Positions 48,051-56,261 of a stretch of 64,000 nucleotides of DNA are shown here, piece after piece (position 1 is the first letter of the stretch; each line of letters starts with the position of its first letter). The position numbers and the translations under genes are program-made. The DNA comes from Chitinophagaceae bacterium (GTDB taxonomy: Bacteria; Bacteroidota; Bacteroidia; Chitinophagales; Chitinophagaceae): contig JADJVB010000010.1 of assembly GCA_016710745.1 (NCBI GenBank), forward strand, positions 1,116,001 to 1,180,000, given 5' to 3'. The notes beneath the pieces were generated by a model, which searched no databases, was not told where the DNA came from, and worked only from the letters and a program-made list of their open reading frames with translations.

Positions 48051-48362
48051 ATGGAAAAAACTGATCAGCCGGCACAGATAAATATCGAAATTTCGGAGGA
48101 AGTATCCGAGGGAGAATATGCCAACCTGGCTATTATTACGCATAGCCACGCCGAATTTGTGATAGATTTTGTAAACGTGATGCCGGGTACGCCCAAGAGT
48201 AAAGTAAAAAGCCGTATCATATTAACCCCTTTTCATGCCAAGCGCTTTATGAAAGCCATGGTAGATAATGTGAAAAAATTTGAAACAGCCAACGGAACCA
48301 TCCAGGATATGGAGGCTGTGGAAATACCCTTTAATTTCGGTGGACCAACGGCGCAGGCATAG
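48051..48362 (+). CDS. DUF3467 family protein
   Basis: A 103-residue cytoplasmic protein with the DUF3467 pattern: INIEISEEVSEGEYANLAIITHSHAEFVIDFV, VKSRIILTPFHAKRFMKAMVDNVKKFE, and IPFNFGGP near the end. The family is small and conserved in Bacteroidota, possibly a single-stranded nucleic acid or chaperone-like factor, but the role is not established. The stop at 48360-48362 is 4 bp from the left end of the inverted-repeat cassette. Confidence 0.9.
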   Translation: MEKTDQPAQINIEISEEVSEGEYANLAIITHSHAEFVIDFVNVMPGTPKSKVKSRIILTPFHAKRFMKAMVDNVKKFETANGTIQDMEAVEIPFNFGGPTAQA

Positions 48363-48366
48363 ATCT

Positions 48367-48408
48367 GAGTCGGGAGTGCTCAGTCGGGAGCCGTGAGTTG
48401 TGAGTGCC
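48367..48408. repeat. Left 7-bp repeat array of four-helix-bundle cassette
   Basis: Six tandem units: GAGTCGG, GAGTGCT, CAGTCGG, GAGCCGT, GAGTTGT, GAGTGCC. The first 30 bp match the reverse complement of the outer 30 bp of the right array at 26 positions. Confidence 0.9.
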
Positions 48409-48416
48409 AAATGAGT

Positions 48417-48778
48417 CTATCTGAATTTGTCGGGATTATTGATCATGAACCAGATTAATTTTTCAACTTCATCATTTTTTGCAGAATGGTTATTGTGCAT
48501 TACAGTGGTAATATATTTGCAATCATGAGAGAGATCAAGCCAAATCTGGGTTTCGGCGTTCTCGGATTCGCAGTTGTTTAATTACTGGTAAAATAGTCTT
48601 TATACCGACGTTGAAAAAATGCTTCCGCCATATTTGTACAAACGGATCTTGATGATCTTCTTACCTGATCAACCAAAGAATACTTTTCTTCAGCTGGAAA
48701 TATTTTAGTGAGGTTAAAAATTTCCATAGCTAATTCATACCCTTTTTTGTATGCCGGTAATTCTTTAAAGTTTCCCAT
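48417..48778 (-). pseudogene. Four-helix-bundle (S23 / 23S rRNA IVP-like) protein, frameshifted
   Basis: The N-terminal part (48578-48778) reads MGNFKELPAYKKGYELAMEI, SLVDQVRRSSRSVCTNMAEAF, RRYKDYF, the helix pattern of S23/intervening-sequence four-helix-bundle proteins (VxQxRRSxxSxxxNIAEG). The remainder lies in another frame: NNCESENAETQIWLDLSHDC, then NDEVEKLIWFMINNPDKFR and a stop at 48417-48419. Adding one base near 48581-48589 (TSKLNNCESENAE) makes a normal 120-residue protein. So the gene is intact in design, with one missing base. Members occur within 23S rRNA insertions and as free genes; the function is unclear. It lies between inverted 7-bp arrays. Confidence 0.7.
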
Positions 48779-48823
48779 AATAGTAATTCAGATAATTAAC
48801 ACCAATTTTCCTCCTTTTAACAA

Positions 48824-48865
48824 CCGCCTCCCGCCTCAAGACTCCCGACTCAGCACTCCCGTCTC
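48824..48865. repeat. Right 7-bp repeat array of four-helix-bundle cassette
   Basis: Six tandem units: CCGCCTC, CCGCCTC, AAGACTC, CCGACTC, AGCACTC, CCGTCTC. They are the reverse complement of GAGNNNN units as in the left array. The array ends one base before the radC stop codon. Confidence 0.9.
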
Positions 48866-49567
48866 CTAAAGTATCCCTTCATCAGCAAAGCTGTAAAATC
48901 CTTCTTCGCTTACGATGATATGGTCCATTACCCTGATATCGAAATAAGCAGCAGCTTCTTTGATCTTTTTGGTTAGTTCTTCATCCGCCCGGCTGGGCTG
49001 GAGGTTGCCCGAGGGATGGTTATGGCATAATACTACGGAGGTAGCTTCAAATTCGAGGGCTTTTTTTAAAATAATACGGGGGTCGGCAACCGTACCGGTT
49101 AAACCGCCCCGGCTTACAATTTCGAAATGATTGATCTTGTTGGCCCGGTTTAGAAAAATAACAGCAAAAACTTCATAATTATAGTCTTTGAGTTTGGTTT
49201 GCAGAAACTGTGCAATATCCCCGCTGGAGCGCACCAGCTTTTTTTCCATCGCTGAAGCAGCATGCCTTCGCCTTCCCAGTTCCAGTGCGGCCGCAATGGT
49301 TATGGATTTGGCTTCACCGATACCTTTTACTTTTTTGAAATCGTGCAGGGTTAATTTGCCAAGTTCGTTGAGGTTATCAGCTCCCAGTTTGAGTATTTCT
49401 TTACCCAATTCAACGGCGGTTTTATTTTTACTGCCATTGTTTATTAAAATGGCCAGTAATTCTGAATTACTGAGTGCTTCGGCTCCTTTGGCCAATAATT
49501 TTTCCCTGGGCCGGTCATCCGCTGCCCAGTTTTTAATAGATGTGGAAGGCTTGTTGACATTTTCCAT
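48866..49567 (-). CDS. radC: RadC/YeeS-family JAB1/MPN protein
   Basis: A 233-residue RadC homolog. The N-terminal helix-hairpin-helix region (about 15-95: RPREKLLAKGAEALSNSELLAIL, VKGIGEAKSITIAAALELGRR) precedes the MPN/JAMM metal site, with the conserved HNHPSGNLQPSRAD. The family is called a DNA repair protein, but its role in repair is doubtful. It is divergent from prs. Its stop abuts the right end of the inverted-repeat cassette. Confidence 0.93.
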   Translation of the reverse strand: MENVNKPSTSIKNWAADDRPREKLLAKGAEALSNSELLAILINNGSKNKTAVELGKEILKLGADNLNELGKLTLHDFKKVKGIGEAKSITIAAALELGRRRHAASAMEKKLVRSSGDIAQFLQTKLKDYNYEVFAVIFLNRANKINHFEIVSRGGLTGTVADPRIILKKALEFEATSVVLCHNHPSGNLQPSRADEELTKKIKEAAAYFDIRVMDHIIVSEEGFYSFADEGIL

Positions 49568-49599
49568 GATCAGTATAATAAATCCTCTAAACTAAATGA

Positions 49600-49607
49600 T
49601 ACTTTCG
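49600..49607 (+). promoter_or_regulatory. Possible -7 element of prs
   Basis: TACTTTCG, one mismatch to TAnnTTTG, 38 bp upstream of the prs ATG in the radC/prs divergent gap. No clear -33 TTG. Confidence 0.35.
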
Positions 49608-49645
49608 CAGCACACAATCTTTCACGCATCTCAATTTAAATCTAT

Positions 49646-50599
49646 ATGGTATCAAATGCAAAAATTTTTTCAGGAACCGGATCACAGTACCTGGCCGAAA
49701 AAATTGCGAAAAAATTCGGTGAACCACTGGGTAAAGTAAACATTCAACGGTTCAGCGATGGCGAAATTTATGTGGAATTTCAGGAAAGTATCCGCGGCCG
49801 GTTTGTGTTTTTGATTCAAAGCACTTTTGCGCCATCTGATAATTTAATGGAAATGCTGTTGATGATCGATGCGGCGAAAAGAGCATCAGCGTATAAAGTG
49901 ATTGCCGTTATTCCGTATTATGGTTTGGCACGTCAGGACAGGAAAGACCGGCCCAGGGTTGCCATAGGGTCGAAATTGGTGGCCAATATGCTAACTGCTG
50001 CCGGGGCCGACAGGGTAATTACCATGGACCTGCACGCACCGCAGATACAGGGGTATTTTGATATACCGGTTGATCACCTGGATTCGTCAGCTATTTTCAT
50101 CCCTTATATCGAAAATCTAAAACTCGAAAACCTCACCTTTGCCGCTCCCGATGTGGGCAGCGCCAACAGGATAAGGGAAATAGCTACCTATTTTGAATGT
50201 GAGATGGTGATCTGTGATAAGCACCGCAAAAGAGCCAACGAAATTGCCAGTATGGTGGTTATTGGCGATGTAACTGATCGCGATGTTGTGCTGATCGACG
50301 ACATCTGTGATACCGGGGGAACCCTGGTTAAAAGTGCTGCGTTGATGAAAGAAAAAGGTGCCCGAAGCGTGCGTGCGCTTTGTACACACCCGGTACTAAG
50401 CGGGAATGCCTATCAAAATATCGAAAACAGTGTTTTAGAAGAATTAGTGGTTTGTGATACGATTCCGCTAAGGGGACAGTGCAGTAAGATAAAAGTTTTA
50501 TCCACTGATGAATTATTTGCTGTTACCATACGTAATGCATTTGAAAACAAGAGCATTAACAGTCTTTTTATGCGTAGCCGGATGGCGAATAAGAAATAA
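49646..50599 (+). CDS. prs: Ribose-phosphate pyrophosphokinase
   Basis: PRPP synthetase makes PRPP from ribose 5-phosphate and ATP for nucleotide, His and Trp synthesis. The 317-residue protein has the N-terminal IFSGTGSQYLAEKIAKKFGEPLG, a QDRKDRPR flexible loop after YYGLARQ, VITMDLHAPQIQGYFDIPVDHL, and the PRPP-binding motif VVLIDDICDTGGTL. A complete class I enzyme. Promoter element TACTTTCG lies upstream. Followed by an intergenic heptad palindrome and rplY. Confidence 0.97.
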   Translation: MVSNAKIFSGTGSQYLAEKIAKKFGEPLGKVNIQRFSDGEIYVEFQESIRGRFVFLIQSTFAPSDNLMEMLLMIDAAKRASAYKVIAVIPYYGLARQDRKDRPRVAIGSKLVANMLTAAGADRVITMDLHAPQIQGYFDIPVDHLDSSAIFIPYIENLKLENLTFAAPDVGSANRIREIATYFECEMVICDKHRKRANEIASMVVIGDVTDRDVVLIDDICDTGGTLVKSAALMKEKGARSVRALCTHPVLSGNAYQNIENSVLEELVVCDTIPLRGQCSKIKVLSTDELFAVTIRNAFENKSINSLFMRSRMANKK

Positions 50600-50603
50600 A
50601 ATA

Positions 50604-50675
50604 ATTGATAATGGGTTAATTGATAATGGATAATTGAATTTCAATTATCCATTATTTCATTATAAATTATCCATT
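50604..50675. repeat. Inverted 7-bp repeat palindrome between prs and rplY
   Basis: Left units: ATTGATA, ATGGGTTA (8 bp), ATTGATA, ATGGATA, ATTGAAT (50604-50639). Right units: TTCAATT, ATCCATT, ATTTCATT (8 bp), ATAAATT, ATCCATT (50640-50675). The core at 50623-50655 is a perfect 16-bp stem with a single-base loop. Confidence 0.88.
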
Positions 50676-50682
50676 AATTCCT

Positions 50683-50690
50683 TACCTTTG
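50683..50690 (+). promoter_or_regulatory. TAnnTTTG -7 element of rplY
   Basis: TACCTTTG, exact consensus, 24 bp before the rplY ATG at 50715. No good -33 is seen because the palindrome occupies that region. Confidence 0.65.
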
Positions 50691-50714
50691 CGCCTCATAA
50701 AAAATATTAATAAA

Positions 50715-51332
50715 ATGAAATCAATTACAATCGAAGGACAACTGAGGACCGACAGCGGAAAAAAAGCCACCCGCCAACTTCGCTCTCAGCAAATGGTGCC
50801 TGGTGTAATTTATGGTGGTCCCAAAGAGATTAATTTCTCGGCTCCGGCAACTGCTTTTAAAGACATCGTGTACACACCAGAATTTATCATTGTCAACATC
50901 GGTATCGAAGGAACAACTTACCGTTGTATTTTAAAAGACCTGCAGTTTCATAAAGTAACTGATCTTTTATTGCATGTTGACTTTTTAGAGCTGGTAGATA
51001 ACAAAAAAGTGATCGCTACCCTGCCGCTTAATTATATCGGTGTTCCGGCCGGTGTAAAAGCCGGTGGTAAACTGGTAACCAAGATGAAATCGCTGAAAGT
51101 GAAAGTGTTACCGAAGCATTTAACAGAGCATATCGATGTAAATATTGAAAATCTGGAGCTGAACGAAAATATCAGGGTTGAGGATGTTGTTGTAGAAAAT
51201 ATGGAGGTTTTAAATTCTCCACGTATCCCCATCGCATCGGTTACCTTAACCAGGCAGCTTAAGCAGGAGGAATCTGCTGCACCTAAAGCCGCCGCTACTG
51301 CTGCAGCTCCGGCCGCAGAAGAAAAAAAATAG
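50715..51332 (+). CDS. rplY: 50S ribosomal protein L25/CTC-form
   Basis: Long (CTC-type) L25 of 205 residues that binds 5S rRNA. The longer frame starting at 50634 is rejected because its first part spans the palindromic repeat and the TACCTTTG promoter. The true start is ATG 50715 with MKSITIEGQLRTDSGKKATR. The L25 N-terminal barrel (VPGVIYGG, FLELVDNKKVIATLPL) and C-terminal TL5 domain (GKLVTKMKSLKVKVLPKHL, EDVVVENMEVLNSPRIPIASVT) are followed by an alanine-rich acidic tail (ESAAPKAAATAAAPAAEEKK). Confidence 0.95.
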   Translation: MKSITIEGQLRTDSGKKATRQLRSQQMVPGVIYGGPKEINFSAPATAFKDIVYTPEFIIVNIGIEGTTYRCILKDLQFHKVTDLLLHVDFLELVDNKKVIATLPLNYIGVPAGVKAGGKLVTKMKSLKVKVLPKHLTEHIDVNIENLELNENIRVEDVVVENMEVLNSPRIPIASVTLTRQLKQEESAAPKAAATAAAPAAEEKK

Positions 51333-51353
51333 TGCTGCTACGCTAATATTATC

Positions 51354-51381
51354 AAGCCTTCCTTTTGGGGAGGCTTTTTTT
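51354..51381 (+). terminator. Terminator of rplY
   Basis: AAGCCTTCC pairs with GGGAGGCTT (one G-T pair, 5-base loop) and runs into seven T. It is 21 bp after the rplY stop. Confidence 0.85.
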
Positions 51382-51412
51382 AATTGGTAAGGTTTAGCCA
51401 TCAAACTTTAAT

Positions 51413-51420
51413 TACCTTTG
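51413..51420 (+). promoter_or_regulatory. TAnnTTTG -7 element of yidC
   Basis: TACCTTTG, exact consensus, 21 bp before the yidC ATG. The same box plus C as for rplY and rpsL. Confidence 0.6.
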
Positions 51421-51441
51421 CCAACTTAAAACCAGTAAAAA

Positions 51442-53277
51442 ATGGGAATGGATAAAAATACGGTCATTGGCTTTGTATTAATAGGTGCGTTGTTAATTGC
51501 CATGTTTATCATCAACAGCAGAAGTAACCAGGCTTATACGGTGGAGAAGCAACGTGTGGAAGATTCATTGGCAGCATTAAAGCCAAAAGTTGATACGGCG
51601 TCCCTCGTTAAAGATTCAAAAGTGTTGGATTCCATACTGGCAGAAAAGCAGAAACTACCGGCTGTTTTTGTTACGGATACCACGGAAAGCCTGGATACAC
51701 TTGAAAACAATCTGATCAGGATCGTGTTTTCCAACAAGGGCGGACAACCGAAAGAAGTTAAAATAAAAAACTTTACAAACTATCAAGGCAAACCTGTGAT
51801 TGTAGAATCCGGGAATTTCAACAAGCTGTCTTATTTAATTAATACCGGTATAAATGCTACAGCACAAACGGCGGACATAACTTTTGTAAGCAGTAAACAA
51901 ATAATACAGGCCGATCAATCTAAAACCGTTTCTTTTGTGCTGAAAGATTCAACCGGAAAGGAGATCACCCATCAGTATACACTTAAGCCAGACAGCTACC
52001 TGGTAGACTTTACTATTTCGATGAAAGGTGCCGATAAACTGGTTTCGCAAAATACGATCGACCTGCAATGGCAGATTGAAACAGCACAGGTAGAAAAAGA
52101 TTTAGCATACGAAAGACAGCAGAGTCATATCTGTTACCTCGAAAACGGGAGTTATGATTTTGAGTATGTTGCCTCAGGCAATGATAAAAATTTCAACAAG
52201 GGTTTGGATTGGCTGGCTTTGAAACAGCAGTTCTTCATAACCGCATTAACCGCAAAAAATAAATTTAAATCGGCTGCCGTAAAATGGACCGTGCCGGCCG
52301 ATTCGCTGAAGATCATCGCGCAAACAACTGCCAATTTTAAACTGGCCTTAACGGGTGCCAATGAAACCATTCCCTTACAGTTTTATTTTGGTCCGAGCGA
52401 TTACAATGTGCTTCTCAAAGCAAATAACAAGATGGAAAATGTGGTGCCATACGGAAGTGGCGTGTTTGCTTTTGTTAAATACATTAACCGGCATTTTTTA
52501 TTACCGGTTTTCGATTTTATAAGAAAACATGTCGCCAGCATGGGTATGGTGATTTTGTTGTTGACGCTGTTGATCCGTTTGATCACCTCGCCTATTTTAT
52601 ATAAGAGTTATCTCAGCGGCGCCAAAATGAAAGCGCTGAAGCCCGAAATTGACCGCCTGAAGGAAAAACATGGCGATGATAAGCAGGCATTCAGCATGGA
52701 TCAGATGAAACTGTGGAAAACTGCCGGTGTTAGCCCGCTTGGCGGTTGTTTGCCGGCTCTGCTGCAGATCCCGATATTTATGTCGCTGTATTATTTCTTT
52801 CAGTCCAATATTTCTTTGCGGGGCGAAAGCTTTTTATGGGCGAAAGACCTGGCAGCTTACGATTCAATTGCATCCTTACCATTCTCTATTCCTTTTTACG
52901 GCGACCACGTAAGTTTGTTTACCATTACGGCTACTGTTACCAGTTTAATTATTTCTATTTACAGCATGAGTACCATGCAGGACAATAGTAACCCGGTAAT
53001 GAAATATATGCCCTATATTTTCCCGGTATTGCTTCTGGGTGTATTTAATAACCTGCCTTCGGCATTAACCTGGTATTACACGATTTCGAATACAATTACG
53101 CTTATTCTTCAGATCGTTATTCAGAAGTATATTATCGACCATGAGAAGATATTGGCGCAAATTGAGCTCAATAAGAAGAAACCGGTAAAACAGAGCAAGT
53201 TCCAGGAACGAATAGCAGCCATGCAGGAAAGTAACAAAAAGCTGCAGGAGATGAAGAAGAAAGGTAATAAGAATTAA
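51442..53277 (+). CDS. yidC: Membrane protein insertase YidC
   Basis: Inserts and folds inner-membrane proteins with SecYEG. The 611-residue protein has a first membrane anchor (residues 7-27), a large periplasmic beta-sandwich (about 60-330), and the conserved C-terminal 60-kDa inner membrane domain (about 360-560) with five membrane segments, including ILLLTLLIRLITSPILYKSYLSGA and CLPALLQIPIFMSLYYFF, and IFPVLLLGVFNNLPSALTWY. The tail (570-611) is basic and coiled (KPVKQSKFQERIAAMQES). Two candidate starts are 6 bp apart (51442 and 51448). A strong terminator follows. Confidence 0.97.
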   Translation: MGMDKNTVIGFVLIGALLIAMFIINSRSNQAYTVEKQRVEDSLAALKPKVDTASLVKDSKVLDSILAEKQKLPAVFVTDTTESLDTLENNLIRIVFSNKGGQPKEVKIKNFTNYQGKPVIVESGNFNKLSYLINTGINATAQTADITFVSSKQIIQADQSKTVSFVLKDSTGKEITHQYTLKPDSYLVDFTISMKGADKLVSQNTIDLQWQIETAQVEKDLAYERQQSHICYLENGSYDFEYVASGNDKNFNKGLDWLALKQQFFITALTAKNKFKSAAVKWTVPADSLKIIAQTTANFKLALTGANETIPLQFYFGPSDYNVLLKANNKMENVVPYGSGVFAFVKYINRHFLLPVFDFIRKHVASMGMVILLLTLLIRLITSPILYKSYLSGAKMKALKPEIDRLKEKHGDDKQAFSMDQMKLWKTAGVSPLGGCLPALLQIPIFMSLYYFFQSNISLRGESFLWAKDLAAYDSIASLPFSIPFYGDHVSLFTITATVTSLIISIYSMSTMQDNSNPVMKYMPYIFPVLLLGVFNNLPSALTWYYTISNTITLILQIVIQKYIIDHEKILAQIELNKKKPVKQSKFQERIAAMQESNKKLQEMKKKGNKN

Positions 53278-53295
53278 AAAAGATCGCAAATAATT

Positions 53296-53333
53296 AAAAA
53301 TCTGCAAGTTATAACCTGACTTGCAGATTTTTT
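53296..53333 (+). terminator. Terminator of yidC
   Basis: AAAAATCTGCAAGT pairs perfectly with ACTTGCAGATTTTT (14 bp, 9-base loop), followed by more T. Confidence 0.9.
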
Positions 53334-53448
53334 ATAACATCTGTTAAAAACTGGCACGGGATTCTATTATATAATAGTAAAAGCTGAAAATGATGCACGA
53401 TGGGGCTGTTTATAGGCGATGTGTTATCTTTAGTTAAATAAAATAATA

Positions 53449-54087
53449 ATGAAAAAAGGAAAATTTTTAATTGTGGCGATCGGTTTAGTGGGAACATGTT
53501 TTGTTGCCCGGGCGCAGCGAACCATTGCCGAAGCATCATTTGTATACAAAATTACCGGTATGAATCTGAATAATGCCTCAACTACTGTATATATTAAGGG
53601 CAATAACAGTCGTTCGGAAATGGTGAGTCAGTTGGGTAAAGAAATAACTATTTTCAACACAAAAGCCGATAATGCGGTGATCTTAAAAGAGTTCAGCGGC
53701 CAAAAATTAATGATCACCCTCACCAAAGAAAACTGGAGGGAAAAGAATGCAACAAACGGGGATATTAAGTTTGTGCTGACCAGTGAGTATAAAACGATCG
53801 GGAATTATCAAACGCGTAAGGCGGTAGCCACAATGGCCAATGGTAAATCATTTGACGTGTTTTATACACCAGACCTTGTACCAGCCAATAAAGAATATGA
53901 TGCTACTTTCAGCAACCTGCCGGGGCTAGCTGTTGAGTATGAAATTGAATCGGGCAATATGACATTCAAGTACAGCCTCGCACAGATCAATTACGATCCG
54001 GTTCCGGTTTCTATGTTTGATTTCCCAACATCCGGGTACCGGGTAATGACCTACTTAGAAAATCAAAAGCTGAAAAAAGGAAATTAA
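53449..54087 (+). CDS. Exported DUF4412-like protein
   Basis: A 212-residue exported protein (signal MKKGKFLIVAIGLVGTCFVARAQ). Mature beta-rich with a GLSxxEYE-like motif (LPGLAVEYEIESGNMTFKYSL) and YKTIGNYQTRKAVATMANG, similar to LolA-like DUF4412 proteins. Assignment is tentative. A TATCTTTA box lies upstream. It is convergent with the next gene, with a shared bidirectional terminator. Confidence 0.7.
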   Translation: MKKGKFLIVAIGLVGTCFVARAQRTIAEASFVYKITGMNLNNASTTVYIKGNNSRSEMVSQLGKEITIFNTKADNAVILKEFSGQKLMITLTKENWREKNATNGDIKFVLTSEYKTIGNYQTRKAVATMANGKSFDVFYTPDLVPANKEYDATFSNLPGLAVEYEIESGNMTFKYSLAQINYDPVPVSMFDFPTSGYRVMTYLENQKLKKGN

Positions 54088-54092
54088 GAGAT

Positions 54093-54126
54093 AAAAAAAA
54101 AGCTTGAGAGATCAAGCTTTTTTTTA
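54093..54126. terminator. Bidirectional terminator between convergent genes
   Basis: AAAAAAAAGCTTGA, loop GAGA, TCAAGCTTTTTTTT. A-rich and T-rich flanks on both sides allow function for the plus gene ending 54087 and the minus gene ending 54127. Confidence 0.92.
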
Positions 54127-54477
54127 TTAATGCGGTTTGATAATTAATTTCATCCCGGTGTACCCCTGCTTCATGTCGGGTACAGCAAATATTTGCTTGT
54201 GGGGAATAATATAAACGGTATTACCTTTTTGATAGGTTAATAAAGTATTATTTAAATAAGAAGTTCCGTTAACCTGTTGATTTACCAGTAAACTACCGGT
54301 ATATTTCAAGCCGGTTTTCAGGTTAAGGGCAATCGAATTTCGCAAAGAATTTCCAGCGTTAATATTAAGACTAACCCTGGCTTTACTTTTTTTACCAATG
54401 CCTTTATCTGCCATAGCACTGAAGCCTATGCTGCTCAGCATAAGAACAATCAGTATCATTTTGGCTTTTCTTGTCAT
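54127..54477 (-). CDS. Small exported protein, unknown
   Basis: A 116-residue protein when started at ATG 54477 (the longer frame starts in the non-coding region and has no signal). Signal MTRKAKMILIVLMLSSIGFSAMA. The mature domain is basic and beta-rich (SLNINAGNSLRNSIALNLKTG, LTYQKGNTVYIIPHKQIF, KQGYTGMKLIIKPH). No family recognised. Confidence 0.7.
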   Translation of the reverse strand: MTRKAKMILIVLMLSSIGFSAMADKGIGKKSKARVSLNINAGNSLRNSIALNLKTGLKYTGSLLVNQQVNGTSYLNNTLLTYQKGNTVYIIPHKQIFAVPDMKQGYTGMKLIIKPH

Positions 54478-54738
54478 GGGTTTCTCTTTAATAAAACAAA
54501 TATATCGAAAAATAATTGGTATTCCCAAACCGTTCATAAAATCTTTTTACATTATTTTAACGCTAATATTGAATTTTTGTTACAAAAAATTGATTTTTTA
54601 TTTAAAAGTTCCTAATTTACAGTAATAACATTTTGATTTTCAGATAAATTCAGGCGAATTATATAGAAATAAAAGATGCTATTATGCCGATAAAAAGCTG
54701 GTTGAACCTATTATTTACGTCGGTATAACCCACAGCCC

Positions 54739-56160
54739 ATGAGTAAATATCCTTACCGCCAGGACAGAGAAGAATTAAAAGCACTACTCCAGCAATTTGA
54801 GAACCTCAAGGGCGGCAAACCCAACTCCTTTATTGAAGAAGATTCTTTCGAACGTATTATTGATCATTTTGATGAAAAAGAACAGTTAAACGAGGCCCTG
54901 GAAGCCGCTGAATATGGTATTGAACAGTATCCCTATTCGGCCATGTTGCTTTTAAAGAAAGCCGATCTGTTGATTGCGCTCAGGCATTATAAAAATGCTT
55001 TATTTATCCTGGATCAGGCCGAATTGTTAGATAGTAAGGACACAAACCTCTACATTTTAAAAACAGATGCCTATTTGGCCCTCGATATGCAGCAGAAAGC
55101 AGCCGATTTGCTGGAAGCCGCCATCCATGATTTTGACGGAGAAGAAAAAATAGACCTCTTATTTGAGCTGGCCGATGTATACGACGATTACGAAAATTTT
55201 GAAAAAGTATTCGACTGTCTTCAACTGATTCTGCAACTGGAACCAAACAATGAAGAAGCCCTGTATAAAATTTGTTTCTGGACCGATTTTACCGGCCGTA
55301 ATGAAGAAGGGATCAGGTTACATCAGCAGATCATTGAAGAATTTCCATTTAACGAACTGGCCTGGTTTAACCTGGCGGCGGCATACCAGGGCTTAAAATT
55401 ATACGAAAAGGCGTTGGACGCCTATGAATATGCCATTGCCATTGATGAAAAATTTGACTTTGCACTACGAAACATGGGGGATGCGCTGATCCGTTTACGC
55501 CGATACCGCGAAGCCGTGGAAGTTTTGGAAAGGGTGTTGGAATTAACCCGGCCCGAAGATGTTATTTACGAGGCCATAGGTCATTGTTATGATAAAATGG
55601 GATCCTATGCGCAAGCCAGGTTCAATTATAAAAAAGCCAGTCATTTAAACCATGAGGATACCCAGTTGAATTACAAAATTGCCTGTACGTATATGAATGA
55701 GGGTAATTGGGATATGGCGGTTAAAAATCTGGAAATTGCCATGCGCATTCACAGGATGCAGCCCGAGTATAACCTGGCCATGGGGCAATGTTATATGGAA
55801 CTCGATAAGATGGATGATGCCATCACCTATTTTGGTAATGTGGTTCGGGTAAGGCCAAAAAATATCAATGGTTGGACTGAGTTGCTGAAATGCCTTTACA
55901 AGGCAGAGATGCTCGAAGAAGCGCTTGAATATGCAGGGTTCGCTTTTGAACAAACCGATGGTAAGCCTATTTTTCTTTTTTATAAAAGTGCTGTTTTGTA
56001 TGCCCTGGGTAAATCAAAAGAAGCGTTGCTGCATTTAGAAGCCGGCATGAACCGGAATCCCAAATTAGTAAAGAAATTCATCGAAATTAACCCCGCCATT
56101 TTGCAGAATCAACAGGTTGTTGATGTGATAGCCCGGTATAAGAAGCGCAAGTCCCTGTAA
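54739..56160 (+). CDS. Tetratricopeptide-repeat protein
   Basis: A 473-residue cytoplasmic-looking TPR protein without a signal peptide. About 10 TPRs from residue 40 to 450, for example FELADVYDDYENFEKVFDCLQLILQLEPN and MGQCYMELDKMDDAITYFGNVVRVRP. It is likely a scaffold. It lies 101 bp upstream of comA on the same strand. Confidence 0.88.
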   Translation: MSKYPYRQDREELKALLQQFENLKGGKPNSFIEEDSFERIIDHFDEKEQLNEALEAAEYGIEQYPYSAMLLLKKADLLIALRHYKNALFILDQAELLDSKDTNLYILKTDAYLALDMQQKAADLLEAAIHDFDGEEKIDLLFELADVYDDYENFEKVFDCLQLILQLEPNNEEALYKICFWTDFTGRNEEGIRLHQQIIEEFPFNELAWFNLAAAYQGLKLYEKALDAYEYAIAIDEKFDFALRNMGDALIRLRRYREAVEVLERVLELTRPEDVIYEAIGHCYDKMGSYAQARFNYKKASHLNHEDTQLNYKIACTYMNEGNWDMAVKNLEIAMRIHRMQPEYNLAMGQCYMELDKMDDAITYFGNVVRVRPKNINGWTELLKCLYKAEMLEEALEYAGFAFEQTDGKPIFLFYKSAVLYALGKSKEALLHLEAGMNRNPKLVKKFIEINPAILQNQQVVDVIARYKKRKSL

Positions 56161-56218
56161 ACGTCCTGCTTTTAAAAAATCATGATTTGGATTATAAATT
56201 AAATTGAATGGCATAGGC

Positions 56219-56226
56219 TATCTTTG
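56219..56226 (+). promoter_or_regulatory. TAnnTTTG -7 element of comA-aroE
   Basis: TATCTTTG, exact consensus, 35 bp before the comA ATG. The leader contains a short hairpin CCCGATAACTGTCGGG (56231-56246). Confidence 0.6.
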
Positions 56227-56261
56227 CAGTCCCGATAACTGTCGGGATTAAATGATAAACG

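Larger units (their letters stand above)
48367..48865. mobile_element. Putative inverted-repeat cassette carrying a four-helix-bundle gene
   Basis: A 499-bp segment bounded by inverted arrays of six 7-bp units (48367-48408 and 48824-48865). It fills the whole gap between the DUF3467 stop (48362) and the radC stop (48866). The only gene inside is the S23-like four-helix-bundle gene. No target-site duplication is visible. The mobile nature is inferred from structure, not demonstrated. Confidence 0.5.

Noticed and set aside
50634..50714. N-terminal extension of L25 by 27 codons
   Set aside because: The extension translates the palindromic repeat and the promoter; the conserved L25 start is at 50715.
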